Assembly: GCF_001908235.1 (NCBI RefSeq)
Contig: NZ_LGHK01000152.1
Coordinates: 1 to 57,067, forward strand
DNA: 57,067 nt
Direction of reading: 5' to 3'
DNA from: Bradyrhizobium sp. NAS96.2
GTDB taxonomy: Bacteria; Pseudomonadota; Alphaproteobacteria; Rhizobiales; Xanthobacteraceae
Shown here: positions 17,430 through 25,674 of the stretch, piece by piece
Position numbering within the stretch: the stretch's first letter is position 1
Layout of the letters: every line of letters starts with the position of its first letter
The notes under the pieces: model-generated
Told to the model about the DNA's origin: nothing
The model's input: only the letters and a program-made list of their open reading frames with translations
Database searches by the model: none
Program-made: the position numbers and the translations under genes

Positions 17430-17678
17430 ATCGTAGACCCCAAGTAGCGTTCTGGCGGTTGTCCCGGCTCCTCAGGGAGCCATCCCGGCTCCGAGGGAAT
17501 CAGACCAAGGCCCCTCGTCCCGATCTGCGCCTCTGGCGCAAATCACCCCGCTTCGTTGGCAGCCGCTATAGCACGGCGTCACAAATGTGGCGAATGCCAA
17601 GGACGAAATCCGGACACGTTTTGATTCAAAGAGTTACATCGTCCCACGCCCGATGATTCGCGCGGGAACCGGCCCGCC

Positions 17679-19091
17679 TCAGCTGCGCCGGTAGTCGTCC
17701 TCGATGCGGATGATGTCGTCTTCGCCGAGATAGCTGCCGGTCTGCACCTCGATCAGCTCGAGCTGGATCTTGCCGGGATTCTCGAGCCGATGCACCGCGC
17801 CGATCGGGATGTAGATCGACTCGTTCTCGTGCACCGTCTTGATCAGCTCGTTGACGGTGACCTGCGCGGTGCCGCGCACCACGATCCAGTGCTCGGAGCG
17901 GTGATGGTGCTTCTGCAGCGAAAGCCGCCCGCCCGGCTTGACGATGATGCGCTTGACCTGGTGGCGGTCGCCATTGTCGACCGACTGATAGGAGCCCCAG
18001 GGGCGATGCACCTTGATGTGGTTCTCGGTCACCTCGGGTGCGGCCACCTTCAATTTCGCGACCAGCCGCTTCAGCCCGTTGGCGTCCTTCTGGCGCGACA
18101 CCAGCACGGCGTCCTGGGTCGCGACCACGACGAGGTCGTCGACGCCTTCGAGCGCGACCAGCGCCCGGTCGGTCGCGACGTTGCAATTGCGGGAGTCCTC
18201 GAACACTGCTGCACCGCGCGCCGCGTTGCCGAGGCTGTCCTTGTCGGACAGCTCCCAGACCTGACGCCACGAGCCGATGTCGGACCAGCCGCACGCCACC
18301 GGCACCACCGCGGCAAGCGACGTCTTCTCCATCACCGCGTAGTCGATCGAGATCGCCTTTGCCGCGGCGAATGCCGATGCATCGAGCTTGACGAAGCCGA
18401 GATCGCGCGTCGCTGATGCGACCGACTGCTCCACCGAGGCAATGCTGTCCGCATCGACGTTGCGATACTCGTCGAGCAGCACGCTGGCGCGGAACATGAA
18501 GTTGCCGCTGTTCCAGAGATAGCCCGCATCGATATAGCCTGCCGCCGTCGCAGCATCCGGCTTCTCGACGAATTTCGCCACCGCGCGCACCTCACCGGCG
18601 ACCACTTCACCCGGGCTGATGTAGCCGTATTCGGTGGCGGGCCGTTCCGGCTTGACGCCGAAGGTCACGATGCGGCCGGCTTCGGCCGCCACCAACCCGC
18701 CGCGGCACGCGGCAACGAAAGCCGGCGTGTCCCGCACCAGATGGTCGGCGGCGAGCGCCAGCACGATCGCTTCGCCGTCACGGCTCTGCGCGAATGCCGC
18801 ACCGGCCGCAATGGCAGGCCCGGAGTCGCGGCGCATCGGCTCGAGCAGCACGTCGGCTTCGCGGCCGATCTCGGCCAGCTGCTCCAGCACCATGAAGCGA
18901 TAGGCCTCGTTGGTGATCACGATCGGCCGCTCGAACAGGCCGGCATCGGAGACCCGCAGCAGCGTCTCCTGGAAGGTCGAGCGCGCCCCGAACAGCGACA
19001 GGAACTGCTTCGGATGCACCTCGCGTGACGCCGGCCAGAGCCGCGTGCCTGCGCCGCCACACATGATCAGGGGGATAATTCGTCGGTCCAT
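17679..19091 (-). CDS. manC: Bifunctional mannose-1-phosphate guanylyltransferase / mannose-6-phosphate isomerase
   Basis: A 470-residue type II PMI-GMP enzyme. The N-terminal nucleotidyltransferase carries IMCGGAGTRLWPASRE (GTP-binding signature), LALAADHLV and FVEKP (sugar phosphate site); the C-terminal cupin-like isomerase starts at HRPWGSYQSV and has SLQKHHHRSEHWIVVRGTAQVTV with the metal-binding His/Glu set. It supplies GDP-mannose for surface polysaccharide and LPS core; an LpcC-like mannosyltransferase lies at 30.6 kb. The start at 19091 leaves out an 18-residue extension that has no family counterpart. Confidence 0.95.
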   Translation of the reverse strand: MDRRIIPLIMCGGAGTRLWPASREVHPKQFLSLFGARSTFQETLLRVSDAGLFERPIVITNEAYRFMVLEQLAEIGREADVLLEPMRRDSGPAIAAGAAFAQSRDGEAIVLALAADHLVRDTPAFVAACRGGLVAAEAGRIVTFGVKPERPATEYGYISPGEVVAGEVRAVAKFVEKPDAATAAGYIDAGYLWNSGNFMFRASVLLDEYRNVDADSIASVEQSVASATRDLGFVKLDASAFAAAKAISIDYAVMEKTSLAAVVPVACGWSDIGSWRQVWELSDKDSLGNAARGAAVFEDSRNCNVATDRALVALEGVDDLVVVATQDAVLVSRQKDANGLKRLVAKLKVAAPEVTENHIKVHRPWGSYQSVDNGDRHQVKRIIVKPGGRLSLQKHHHRSEHWIVVRGTAQVTVNELIKTVHENESIYIPIGAVHRLENPGKIQLELIEVQTGSYLGEDDIIRIEDDYRRS

Positions 19092-19442
19092 CGATGCCTC
19101 AAGTCCTGTCGTGCAGGTCCAATGGTACCCGTCCGTGGACGGCATACCAAACTGGCCCGGGCCGCCGCGGCCGGCAGCCCCCTTTTACCTTGGGAAGCAC
19201 TGTCCGAGCAGTCACGCGCCCCCACGCGTCTGGTCGGATTTTACCGGTATCGTAAACCCCCGGTGAGCGGCGGGGCGTCCCCGCTCCGGCCTCTTTAGCC
19301 GCCCCTTCGCACCTGCCGCAATAGGGACCAGTACGGGTATTGCCAGATCGATGCGGAAACCATACCAAGGCGGCGAATTTGGGCGCGCGAAAGCGTTTTG
19401 CGCTGTTTTGACACATCCTGAAACCTGGCAGCGCGAACGGAA
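19092..19442. other. 351-bp divergent intergenic region
   Basis: This region separates manC (minus) from the flippase-like gene (plus) and should hold two promoters. A TTGACA hexamer is at 19408-19413 but no convincing -10 follows at normal spacing before the ATG at 19443. Short GC-rich stretches are present, and nothing else is recognisable. Confidence 0.4.
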
Positions 19443-20411
19443 ATGCGCCGAATCCTGCTTTCGACCGTCAAGATCCTGATCTCGGCCGCGCTGCTCTATT
19501 TCTCGCTGCGCAAGGTCAATCTGTACGATCTGGCCTCCCGCATCCAGGTCGAGAGCCTGGGCTGGCTCGGCCTCGCGATAGCGGTCACCTTGCTGCAGAT
19601 CTTTCTCGGGGTGCTGCGCTGGCGCGAGATCAGCGTCGAATGCGGCGCGCCGCTGGAGACCGCGCAGGCGATGCGCTTCAACGTGATCGGCACCTTCTTC
19701 AACCAGACCCTGCCGTCCTCGATCGGCGGCGACGCCGTGCGGCTCTGGCTCGTCGCGCGCGCCGGTGCGGGCTGGCGCGCGGCCACCTATTCGATCTTCG
19801 TCGACCGCGCGGTCGGACTGATCGCGCTCGCCGTCGTCATCGCGGCCACCCTGCCCTGGAGCTACCGCCTGATCTCCGATCCCAACGGCTGGACCGCGTT
19901 GCTGCTGCTCGATCTCGCGGCGCTCGCGGCCGGATTCGGCTTCCTGGTGATCGGCCTGTTGCCGTGGGCCTGGCTGAAGCAGTGGTGGGCAACGCACCAC
20001 ATCCACGCCTGCGCGGTCATCGCGAACCGGGTGCTGTTCAGCCGCAAGCACGGATTGCGGGTGGCAACCCTCTCGATCGCCATTCACGTGGTGACCGTCG
20101 TGATCGCCTGGTGCGTGGTGAAGTCCATCACCGCCCCGGTCACCTTCGGCCAGATCTTCCAGCTGTTGCCGCCGGTCATGCTGATCACGATGATGCCGAT
20201 CTCGATCGCCGGCTGGGGCGTGCGCGAGGCCACCATGGCGCTGGCCTTCGGCTTTGCCGGACTGATCGCCAATGAGGGCGTCAACATCTCGCTGCTGTTC
20301 GGCGCGGTGTCGTTCGTGGTCGGCGTATTCGGCGGCCTGGTGTGGATCCTGAGCCCGGAAAAGGCCGCCAAGGGCGCAGAGCCGATCGAAGTCCCGGGAT
20401 CACAATCGTGA
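19443..20411 (+). CDS. Flippase-like membrane protein (LPG synthase TM / AglD-type domain)
   Basis: A 322-residue protein with about eight membrane helices, beginning MRRILLSTVKILISAALLYFSLRKV. The pattern SLGWLGLAIAVTLLQIFLGVLRWREI, NQTLPSSIGGDAVRLWLVAR and GWGVREATMALAFG fits the UPF0104 / lysylphosphatidylglycerol-synthase transmembrane family. The aminoacyl-tRNA transferase domain of MprF is absent, so it is not a lysyl-PG synthase; it is more likely a lipid or polyprenol-sugar flippase or accessory. It is 49 nt upstream of the WecA-type gene on the same strand, which supports a role with undecaprenyl-linked sugar. The stop lies in the first unit of a 21-bp tandem repeat. Confidence 0.85.
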   Translation: MRRILLSTVKILISAALLYFSLRKVNLYDLASRIQVESLGWLGLAIAVTLLQIFLGVLRWREISVECGAPLETAQAMRFNVIGTFFNQTLPSSIGGDAVRLWLVARAGAGWRAATYSIFVDRAVGLIALAVVIAATLPWSYRLISDPNGWTALLLLDLAALAAGFGFLVIGLLPWAWLKQWWATHHIHACAVIANRVLFSRKHGLRVATLSIAIHVVTVVIAWCVVKSITAPVTFGQIFQLLPPVMLITMMPISIAGWGVREATMALAFGFAGLIANEGVNISLLFGAVSFVVGVFGGLVWILSPEKAAKGAEPIEVPGSQS

Positions 20412-20453
20412 GTCCCGGGATCACAAGCGTGAGTCCCGGGATCGCAATGACCG
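20391..20453 (+). repeat. 21-bp tandem repeat across a stop codon
   Basis: The unit GTCCCGGGATCACAATCGTGA occurs at 20391-20411, again at 20412-20432 with one change, and a third diverged time from 20433. The first unit encodes the last residues and the TGA of the flippase-like gene; the remaining units form the spacer before the WecA-type gene. Confidence 0.85.
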
Positions 20454-20460
20454 GACCAGA

Positions 20461-21471
20461 ATGAGCGTTTTCGAAACCCTCCTGTTGTTGATCGCTGCGG
20501 TTCTGGCCGCAGCGATCTCGGCCGTCCTGATCCAGCTGACGCGGCCGCTATTGCTGCGCGTGGCGCTGGCGAAGCCGAATGCGCGCTCGTCGCACCGCAT
20601 TCCCACGCCGCAGGGCGCCGGCATCGCGGTCACCGCAGCCACGCTGCTCGCGGGCGGGATCGTCATCGTGCTGGTCGGATCGCCCTTCCTGACGATCCCA
20701 TTCACCGTCTTCTCGGCCTGCCTGTTCATCGCGGTAGTGGGCTTTGCCGACGACATCCGCTCCCTGCCCGTGGTCCCGCGGCTGCTGCTGCAGGCTGCCG
20801 CCGTTGCGGCCGTGCTGTTCTCGGTGCCAGGCGAGCTCAGGCTGGTCCCGGCCTGCCCGCTCTGGCTCGAACGCGGCCTGCTGCTGATCGCCGGCCTCTG
20901 GTTCGTGAACCTCGTCAACTTCATGGACGGGCTCGACCTGATGACCGCGGCCGAGGCCGTGCCGATCACGGTGGCGGTCGCCCTGCTCGGCAGCTTCGGC
21001 CATGTCCCGGTCGCTCCGGCGCTGGTCGCGGCGGCGCTCTGCGGCGCGCTGCTCGGCTTCGCGCCGTTCAACCGGCCGGTCGCAAAGATATTCCTCGGCG
21101 ATGTCGGCAGCCTGCCGATCGGCCTGCTGCTCGGCTGGTGCCTGCTTGAGCTCGCCTTGCGCCAACAATTCGCCGCCGCGCTGCTGCTGCCGCTGTACTA
21201 TTTGACGGATGCGACGGTCACGCTGTTTCGCCGCATGGCGCGGCGCGAGCCGTTCTGGGCCGCGCACCGCTCGCACTTCTATCAACGCGCGACCGACAAC
21301 GGATTCACGGTGTGGCGCGTGGTCGGCGAAGTCTTTGTGCTCAACGTGGTGCTGGCGCTGCTCGCATTCGCCTCGGTCGCCCTCAACTCGCTGGCTGCCG
21401 ACCTCGCCCTGCTACTTGCCGGCGCGGTCGCCGTCGCCTGGCAGCTGCGCCGGTTCTCGCGCGCGTTCTGA
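20461..21471 (+). CDS. WecA-type polyprenyl-phosphate HexNAc-1-phosphate transferase
   Basis: A 336-residue integral membrane protein of the MraY/WecA family with about ten helices. The catalytic motifs are FADDIRSL (Asp pair for Mg2+), VNFMDGLD, IFLGDVGS and the cytoplasmic loop HRSHFYQRA (His-x-x-His-like). It transfers a HexNAc-1-phosphate from UDP to undecaprenyl phosphate to start O-antigen synthesis. WbpL and rhizobial WreU belong to the same branch. A WbpM-type dehydratase and an SDR reductase nearby suggest the donor may be UDP-QuiNAc or UDP-FucNAc, which is inference. The gene converges on the SDR gene with a 5-bp gap. Confidence 0.92.
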   Translation: MSVFETLLLLIAAVLAAAISAVLIQLTRPLLLRVALAKPNARSSHRIPTPQGAGIAVTAATLLAGGIVIVLVGSPFLTIPFTVFSACLFIAVVGFADDIRSLPVVPRLLLQAAAVAAVLFSVPGELRLVPACPLWLERGLLLIAGLWFVNLVNFMDGLDLMTAAEAVPITVAVALLGSFGHVPVAPALVAAALCGALLGFAPFNRPVAKIFLGDVGSLPIGLLLGWCLLELALRQQFAAALLLPLYYLTDATVTLFRRMARREPFWAAHRSHFYQRATDNGFTVWRVVGEVFVLNVVLALLAFASVALNSLAADLALLLAGAVAVAWQLRRFSRAF

Positions 21472-21476
21472 TCACC

Positions 21477-22418
21477 TCAGATATCGGTTCGGCTCAGCGC
21501 GCGCCTCAGCCCCTCATCGAGGCTGATCGGCTGCTGCCATCCCGTGCTCGCGATCTTGGACAGATCGAGTTCAAGCGAGGCGAACAGGCTGTCATAGGCT
21601 TCCTTGCGGCCGCCCATCGTCAGCGACACCTTCAAGAGCGGCGGCGGCAGCCAGAACAGGCGCGGCGAGGTTTCTGCCGCGCGGGCCAGCCGTTCGACGA
21701 ACTCCCGCGTCGAGACCTGCTCGCGATCGGCCACCAGGAACACGTCGAAATCGTTTCCCGGTTGCGACAAGCGGTACAGGATGAACGACGCCAGGTTTTC
21801 CGCCGACAGGAACGCGCGGCGATTCTTCACATAGGCGAGCGGAAGCGGCATGCGATTGAGCACCGCGCGCTTGAGCAAGGCGAAATTTCCCTTCGCACCC
21901 GCGCCGTAGATCAGCGGCGGCCTGATCACGGTCACCCTCATGCCGCTGCCCGGCGCGATCTCCTTGAGGCCAACTTCGGCGGCCGCCTTCGAGTTTCCGT
22001 AGAGCCCGCGGGGCGTCAGGACATCGTCCTCGCGAAACGGAGGGCGCCCGTAATTGCTGCGTCCGTGCACCAGGATGGTGCTGACAAAGACGAAGTCCCG
22101 AACACCTGCCGCAACCGCCGAACGCGCCAGATGCAGCGTGCCTTCGATATTGACGTTGCGGTAGAGCTCGATCGCCTGTTCATCGGACTGCTGGTGAACG
22201 CGAGCCGCAAGATGAACGACGGCGTCCACGCCCTCGAGCGCGGCGCGCCAATCGGTGGCGGGGCTGAGCGAGCCGATCGCCACGTCGTTTGCATCCTGCG
22301 GCGCGGTTCGCACCGCGCGCCGCACCAGCCAGCCATTCTGCGCCAGCTCGGGCACCACATGGCGACCGACGAAGCCGCTCGCACCTGTCACTAGAACCGT
22401 CGGGCGACGATCAGTCAT
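21477..22418 (-). CDS. Extended SDR, probable UDP-4-keto-6-deoxy-HexNAc reductase or epimerase
   Basis: A 313-residue NAD(P)-dependent extended SDR. Rossmann motif VTGASGFVGRHVV is at residues 9-21; VVHLAARVHQ and the YxxxK pair Y-G-N-S-K (GLYGNSKAAAE) are intact, with the Thr/Ser of VSTILVHG as third member. VIRPPLIYGAGAKGNF matches the WbpV/WreQ-like group more than GalE. WbpV-type enzymes reduce UDP-4-keto-6-deoxy-GlcNAc to UDP-FucNAc or UDP-QuiNAc, which would follow directly on the WbpM-type dehydratase encoded in the same run. Its start overlaps the upstream GT4 stop by 4 bp, indicating translational coupling. Confidence 0.85.
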   Translation of the reverse strand: MTDRRPTVLVTGASGFVGRHVVPELAQNGWLVRRAVRTAPQDANDVAIGSLSPATDWRAALEGVDAVVHLAARVHQQSDEQAIELYRNVNIEGTLHLARSAVAAGVRDFVFVSTILVHGRSNYGRPPFREDDVLTPRGLYGNSKAAAEVGLKEIAPGSGMRVTVIRPPLIYGAGAKGNFALLKRAVLNRMPLPLAYVKNRRAFLSAENLASFILYRLSQPGNDFDVFLVADREQVSTREFVERLARAAETSPRLFWLPPPLLKVSLTMGGRKEAYDSLFASLELDLSKIASTGWQQPISLDEGLRRALSRTDI

Positions 22419-23629
22419 GCTGTCCGCTCCACATCGTGATTGGATAGCAGCTCCACGACCAGCGCAGCATAGCTCGACAGGGCCCGCTCGGCACTGAAGG
22501 TCCGTGCGGTCGCAACTGCGCGCTCGGCCATCTCCGCGTCCTGCGATCGCGACGCCAGCCTGACGGCATCGGCGAGTTGATCGGGCCGCCCCGGTGTGAC
22601 GACCCAGCCCAGCCTATTCTCGCTGACGGTCAGGGCTGCCTCGGCCTCAGGCTCGGAGACCAGGATGACCGGCCGGCCGGCTGCGAGCAGATTATAGAAC
22701 CGGCTCGGGACCGATACACCGGCAACGTCCTTGCGATAGGGGATGAGCCAGACGTCCGCACTGGAGAGCAGCGCATCCAGCTCGCCGTCCGCGACGCGGT
22801 CGACCAGCGTGACGTTGGCGAGTTGCGCCGCGGCCTGCATCTCCTTCAAGCGCGCGAAGCCCATGCCCCACCCCGAGAGCAGGAAATGGATATCGCGCTC
22901 GTCGCGCAACAGCCGCGCGGCCTGGAAGACGATGTCGGGATCGTGGGTGAAGCCCAGATTGCCGGACAGGCCGACGACGAAGCGGGCGGCAATGGCCTTG
23001 CGAAACGGATTGTCGGGGCTGACGGGACGATTGCCGGGAACGAGCGTGGCCCAGTTCGGGATGAACCTGATCTTGTCCGGCGTCATTCCGCCGTAGCGCA
23101 GCAGCAGCTTCTCGGCGTCGCGGCCGATCACGATGACGGCGTTCAAGGCACGGAACATCAGCGTGTTGATGCCGCGCATCGCCCGCGCGACCAGCGAAGA
23201 CGGCCGCAGCAGTCCGGCCATCACGAGAACATCCGGAAACAGGTCGTGCAGGATCAACGCCGACTTGGCGCCCTTCAACCTCGCCGCGGCGGCAACCGCA
23301 TAAGGAAGCGCGAAGGGTGCGGTCACCGTCAGCGCCACGTCGCCCCGCTTCAGCCCCGACAACAATGCAAAGAACATCCGGCCGGTGAACAGCGCCTCGG
23401 CCAGTGCGCGCTTGATCAGCGCCGCCTTTCCCGGCAGCCAGTTCCTGACCTCGACGACGGTGGGCCGCCCCGGCGCCGGCGCCCTCGCCGAGCCCGGCAT
23501 CCCCGAGACCACCACCACCTCCGCCTCCTGCGCGATCCGTTCGGCGATCGCGGACATGATCGCGGCGGTCGTGCTGTGGTCCGGCGGATAGTGCTGGCTG
23601 GCGACCACGACTTTTCGAGAACTGGGCAT
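22415..23629 (-). CDS. WbuB-like GT4 glycosyltransferase
   Basis: A 404-residue GT-B enzyme of the WbuB/WcaI type. The N-terminal KVVVASQHYPPDHSTTAAIMSAIAE is characteristic of this group, which often adds the second sugar to an undecaprenyl-PP-HexNAc. VVGLSGNLGFTHD begins the donor domain and PYRKDVAGVSVPSRFYNLLAAGRPVI is the nucleotide-sugar site. The upstream TTG codon is not needed; the ATG at 23629 is the better start. It sits between the WbpM-type dehydratase (48-nt gap upstream) and the coupled SDR downstream. The donor sugar cannot be read from sequence. Confidence 0.88.
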   Translation of the reverse strand: MPSSRKVVVASQHYPPDHSTTAAIMSAIAERIAQEAEVVVVSGMPGSARAPAPGRPTVVEVRNWLPGKAALIKRALAEALFTGRMFFALLSGLKRGDVALTVTAPFALPYAVAAAARLKGAKSALILHDLFPDVLVMAGLLRPSSLVARAMRGINTLMFRALNAVIVIGRDAEKLLLRYGGMTPDKIRFIPNWATLVPGNRPVSPDNPFRKAIAARFVVGLSGNLGFTHDPDIVFQAARLLRDERDIHFLLSGWGMGFARLKEMQAAAQLANVTLVDRVADGELDALLSSADVWLIPYRKDVAGVSVPSRFYNLLAAGRPVILVSEPEAEAALTVSENRLGWVVTPGRPDQLADAVRLASRSQDAEMAERAVATARTFSAERALSSYAALVVELLSNHDVERTA

Positions 23630-23677
23630 CAATGGCTTTCGAAATGGTCCTGCCTCGTCGTCCGCAGGACGGCGCGG

Positions 23678-25591
23678 TCAGGCGGCATTCGATCCGAACT
23701 CGGGCACCGCGTCCTGAAGGACGGCACGGATGGTCACGCGGTCATCGCGCTCGATCGCATCTTCGAGCGCCGCGAGCCACTTGCGCAGCGTCAACATCGG
23801 CGGCTGGTTCGGCTTGGCGGCCATGACGCCGGCAACGCCGATCTCGAGCGTCGGCTCCTGGCTTGCGAACAGGATCTCGTTCAGCCGCTCGCCCGGACGG
23901 ATGCCGCTGAACACGATCTCGACGTCGACGCCCGGTTGCAGGCCCGACAGGCGGATCATCCGCTCGGCGAGATCGACGATCTTCACCGGCTGCCCCATGT
24001 TGAGCACATAGACCGAGACGTCAGGCCGCGCCGGCGTCATTGCGTGCGTCGCGGCCGTGATCACGAGATCGCAGGCTTCGCGGATCGTCATGAAATAACG
24101 GACCATGTCCGGATGCGTGACGGTGATCGGTCCGCCGGCCTCGATCTGCGCCTTGAACTTCGGCACCACGGATCCGTTGGACGCCAGCACGTTGCCAAAC
24201 CGCACCGAGATCAGCCGCATATGCGACCTGCCCTTGGCTTCGGTCATCAGGTCATGGTCCAGCGCCTGACAGTACATTTCGGCGAACCGCTTGGTCAGGC
24301 CCAGCATCGACACCGGCTCGATCGCCTTGTCGGTCGAGATCATCACCATGGCGCTCGCACCCGCGGCACGCGCCGCGTCGGCGACATTCACAGTCCCGAA
24401 GATGTTGGTCTTGACCCCTTCGCTCCAGTCGCGCTCCAGGATCGGCACATGCTTGAGCGCCGCGGCATGGAACACGATGTCGGGCTTGAACTCGCTCATC
24501 AGGCGCGTGATGCGCTCGCGATCCCTGATGTCGGCGATCCGGCCCTCGATCTCGGGGCCGGTGTCGCGCGCGGACAGCGCCTCGGTGACCGCATAGAGCG
24601 CAGGCTCCGAGTTCTCGACGACCAGGAGGCGCGCTGCGCCGAAGGTCGCGACCCTTTCGCAGATTTCCGCGCCGATCGAGCCGCCGCCGCCGGTCACGAT
24701 GACGGACTTACCCCTCACCAGCGTCTCGAGCCGGGCATAGTCGATCTTCTGGCTCGGGCGCAGCAGCAGGTCCTCAACCGCGACATTGGTGAGCCGCGGC
24801 GTATCGCCGCCCTCCAGCGACGGCAGGCGGCTGACCATCAGGCCGAGCCGCTTGGCGCGCATCAGCAGGCTCTCCGGGTGCGCGTCCGGCTCGAAGGCCG
24901 AGGGCGTCATGACCACGCGCTTGATCGGCCGCTGTCGGCTCTCGAAATCCCGAATCACGGCCTCGATGTCATCGACGCCGCCGAGCACGGGAATGTTGCG
25001 GATCATCTGGCCGCGGTCCGCGACCGACGGCGACAGCACGCCGACCGGCCAGAGCCGCTTGATCGCCCCGTTCTCGATGCCGCGCAGCACAACTTCGGCG
25101 TCGGCCGTGCGTCCGACCAGCAGCGCCGGCGCGGCATTGTCGGACCGGGCATGAAGTCGCGTGCGTGAATAGCGGAAGTAGCGATAGCCCAGCCGCAACG
25201 CGCTCAGCGCGAACACTTCAAGGAAGAAGAACAGGATGATCGTGACCCGGCCGAGGAACACCGGGCTTAGAGAAGCCGCTCCCGTGAAAAAGTAGACGTA
25301 GTCCAGCACGACCAGCGCCAGCGTCAGCACCGCCGCCACCCGCAGGATGTTCACCGCGTCCGGCAGCGAGGTGAAGCGCCATTTCGCCGTGGTCAGATTG
25401 GAGAAATAGCTGACCACGATGCTGAACAGCACGAACCAGGGCAGAATGCGCAGCAGATGCGGCAGTCGATCGGTAAGGAGGCTGCCCTCGAAACGCAGAT
25501 AAAAGCTCGCCAGCAACGCAAACGTCGTCGCGAGCGCGTCATGTGCCAGAATCAGGAAGTTGCGCAGGGTGAGTTGTGAAAGGCGCGTCAT
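23678..25591 (-). CDS. WbpM/CapD-type membrane UDP-GlcNAc 4,6-dehydratase
   Basis: A 637-residue two-part protein. The N-terminal about 140 residues hold four membrane helices; residues 155-280 form a first Rossmann-like domain, and the C-terminal SDR domain begins at VTGGGGSIGAEIC (301-307 glycines). Large dehydratases of this family turn UDP-GlcNAc into UDP-4-keto-6-deoxy-GlcNAc for QuiNAc, FucNAc or diNAcBac synthesis. Asp421 and Lys422 of STDKA and the Lys434 of GLTKR are present, but Leu430 occupies the spot filled by Tyr in ordinary SDRs and Met in WbpM/PglF. The gene is in a minus-strand run with hldD, hldE and the O-antigen ligase upstream and GT4 and SDR genes downstream. Confidence 0.92.
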   Translation of the reverse strand: MTRLSQLTLRNFLILAHDALATTFALLASFYLRFEGSLLTDRLPHLLRILPWFVLFSIVVSYFSNLTTAKWRFTSLPDAVNILRVAAVLTLALVVLDYVYFFTGAASLSPVFLGRVTIILFFFLEVFALSALRLGYRYFRYSRTRLHARSDNAAPALLVGRTADAEVVLRGIENGAIKRLWPVGVLSPSVADRGQMIRNIPVLGGVDDIEAVIRDFESRQRPIKRVVMTPSAFEPDAHPESLLMRAKRLGLMVSRLPSLEGGDTPRLTNVAVEDLLLRPSQKIDYARLETLVRGKSVIVTGGGGSIGAEICERVATFGAARLLVVENSEPALYAVTEALSARDTGPEIEGRIADIRDRERITRLMSEFKPDIVFHAAALKHVPILERDWSEGVKTNIFGTVNVADAARAAGASAMVMISTDKAIEPVSMLGLTKRFAEMYCQALDHDLMTEAKGRSHMRLISVRFGNVLASNGSVVPKFKAQIEAGGPITVTHPDMVRYFMTIREACDLVITAATHAMTPARPDVSVYVLNMGQPVKIVDLAERMIRLSGLQPGVDVEIVFSGIRPGERLNEILFASQEPTLEIGVAGVMAAKPNQPPMLTLRKWLAALEDAIERDDRVTIRAVLQDAVPEFGSNAA

Positions 25592-25674
25592 CTAACAGAC
25601 GGGTTGCTGGCAACTGGGAGTTGGCGACAGGACATTGGCAGGCTGTAGCGTATCTGCGGAGCCCTTGCCAGCGA

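Noticed and set aside
19443..20411. MprF lysyl-phosphatidylglycerol synthase
   Set aside because: Only the transmembrane part is present; the aminoacyl transfer domain is missing.
22577..25168. 863-codon plus-strand open frame
   Set aside because: It is the antisense shadow of the GT4 and WbpM-type genes; GC-rich codon use keeps it open.
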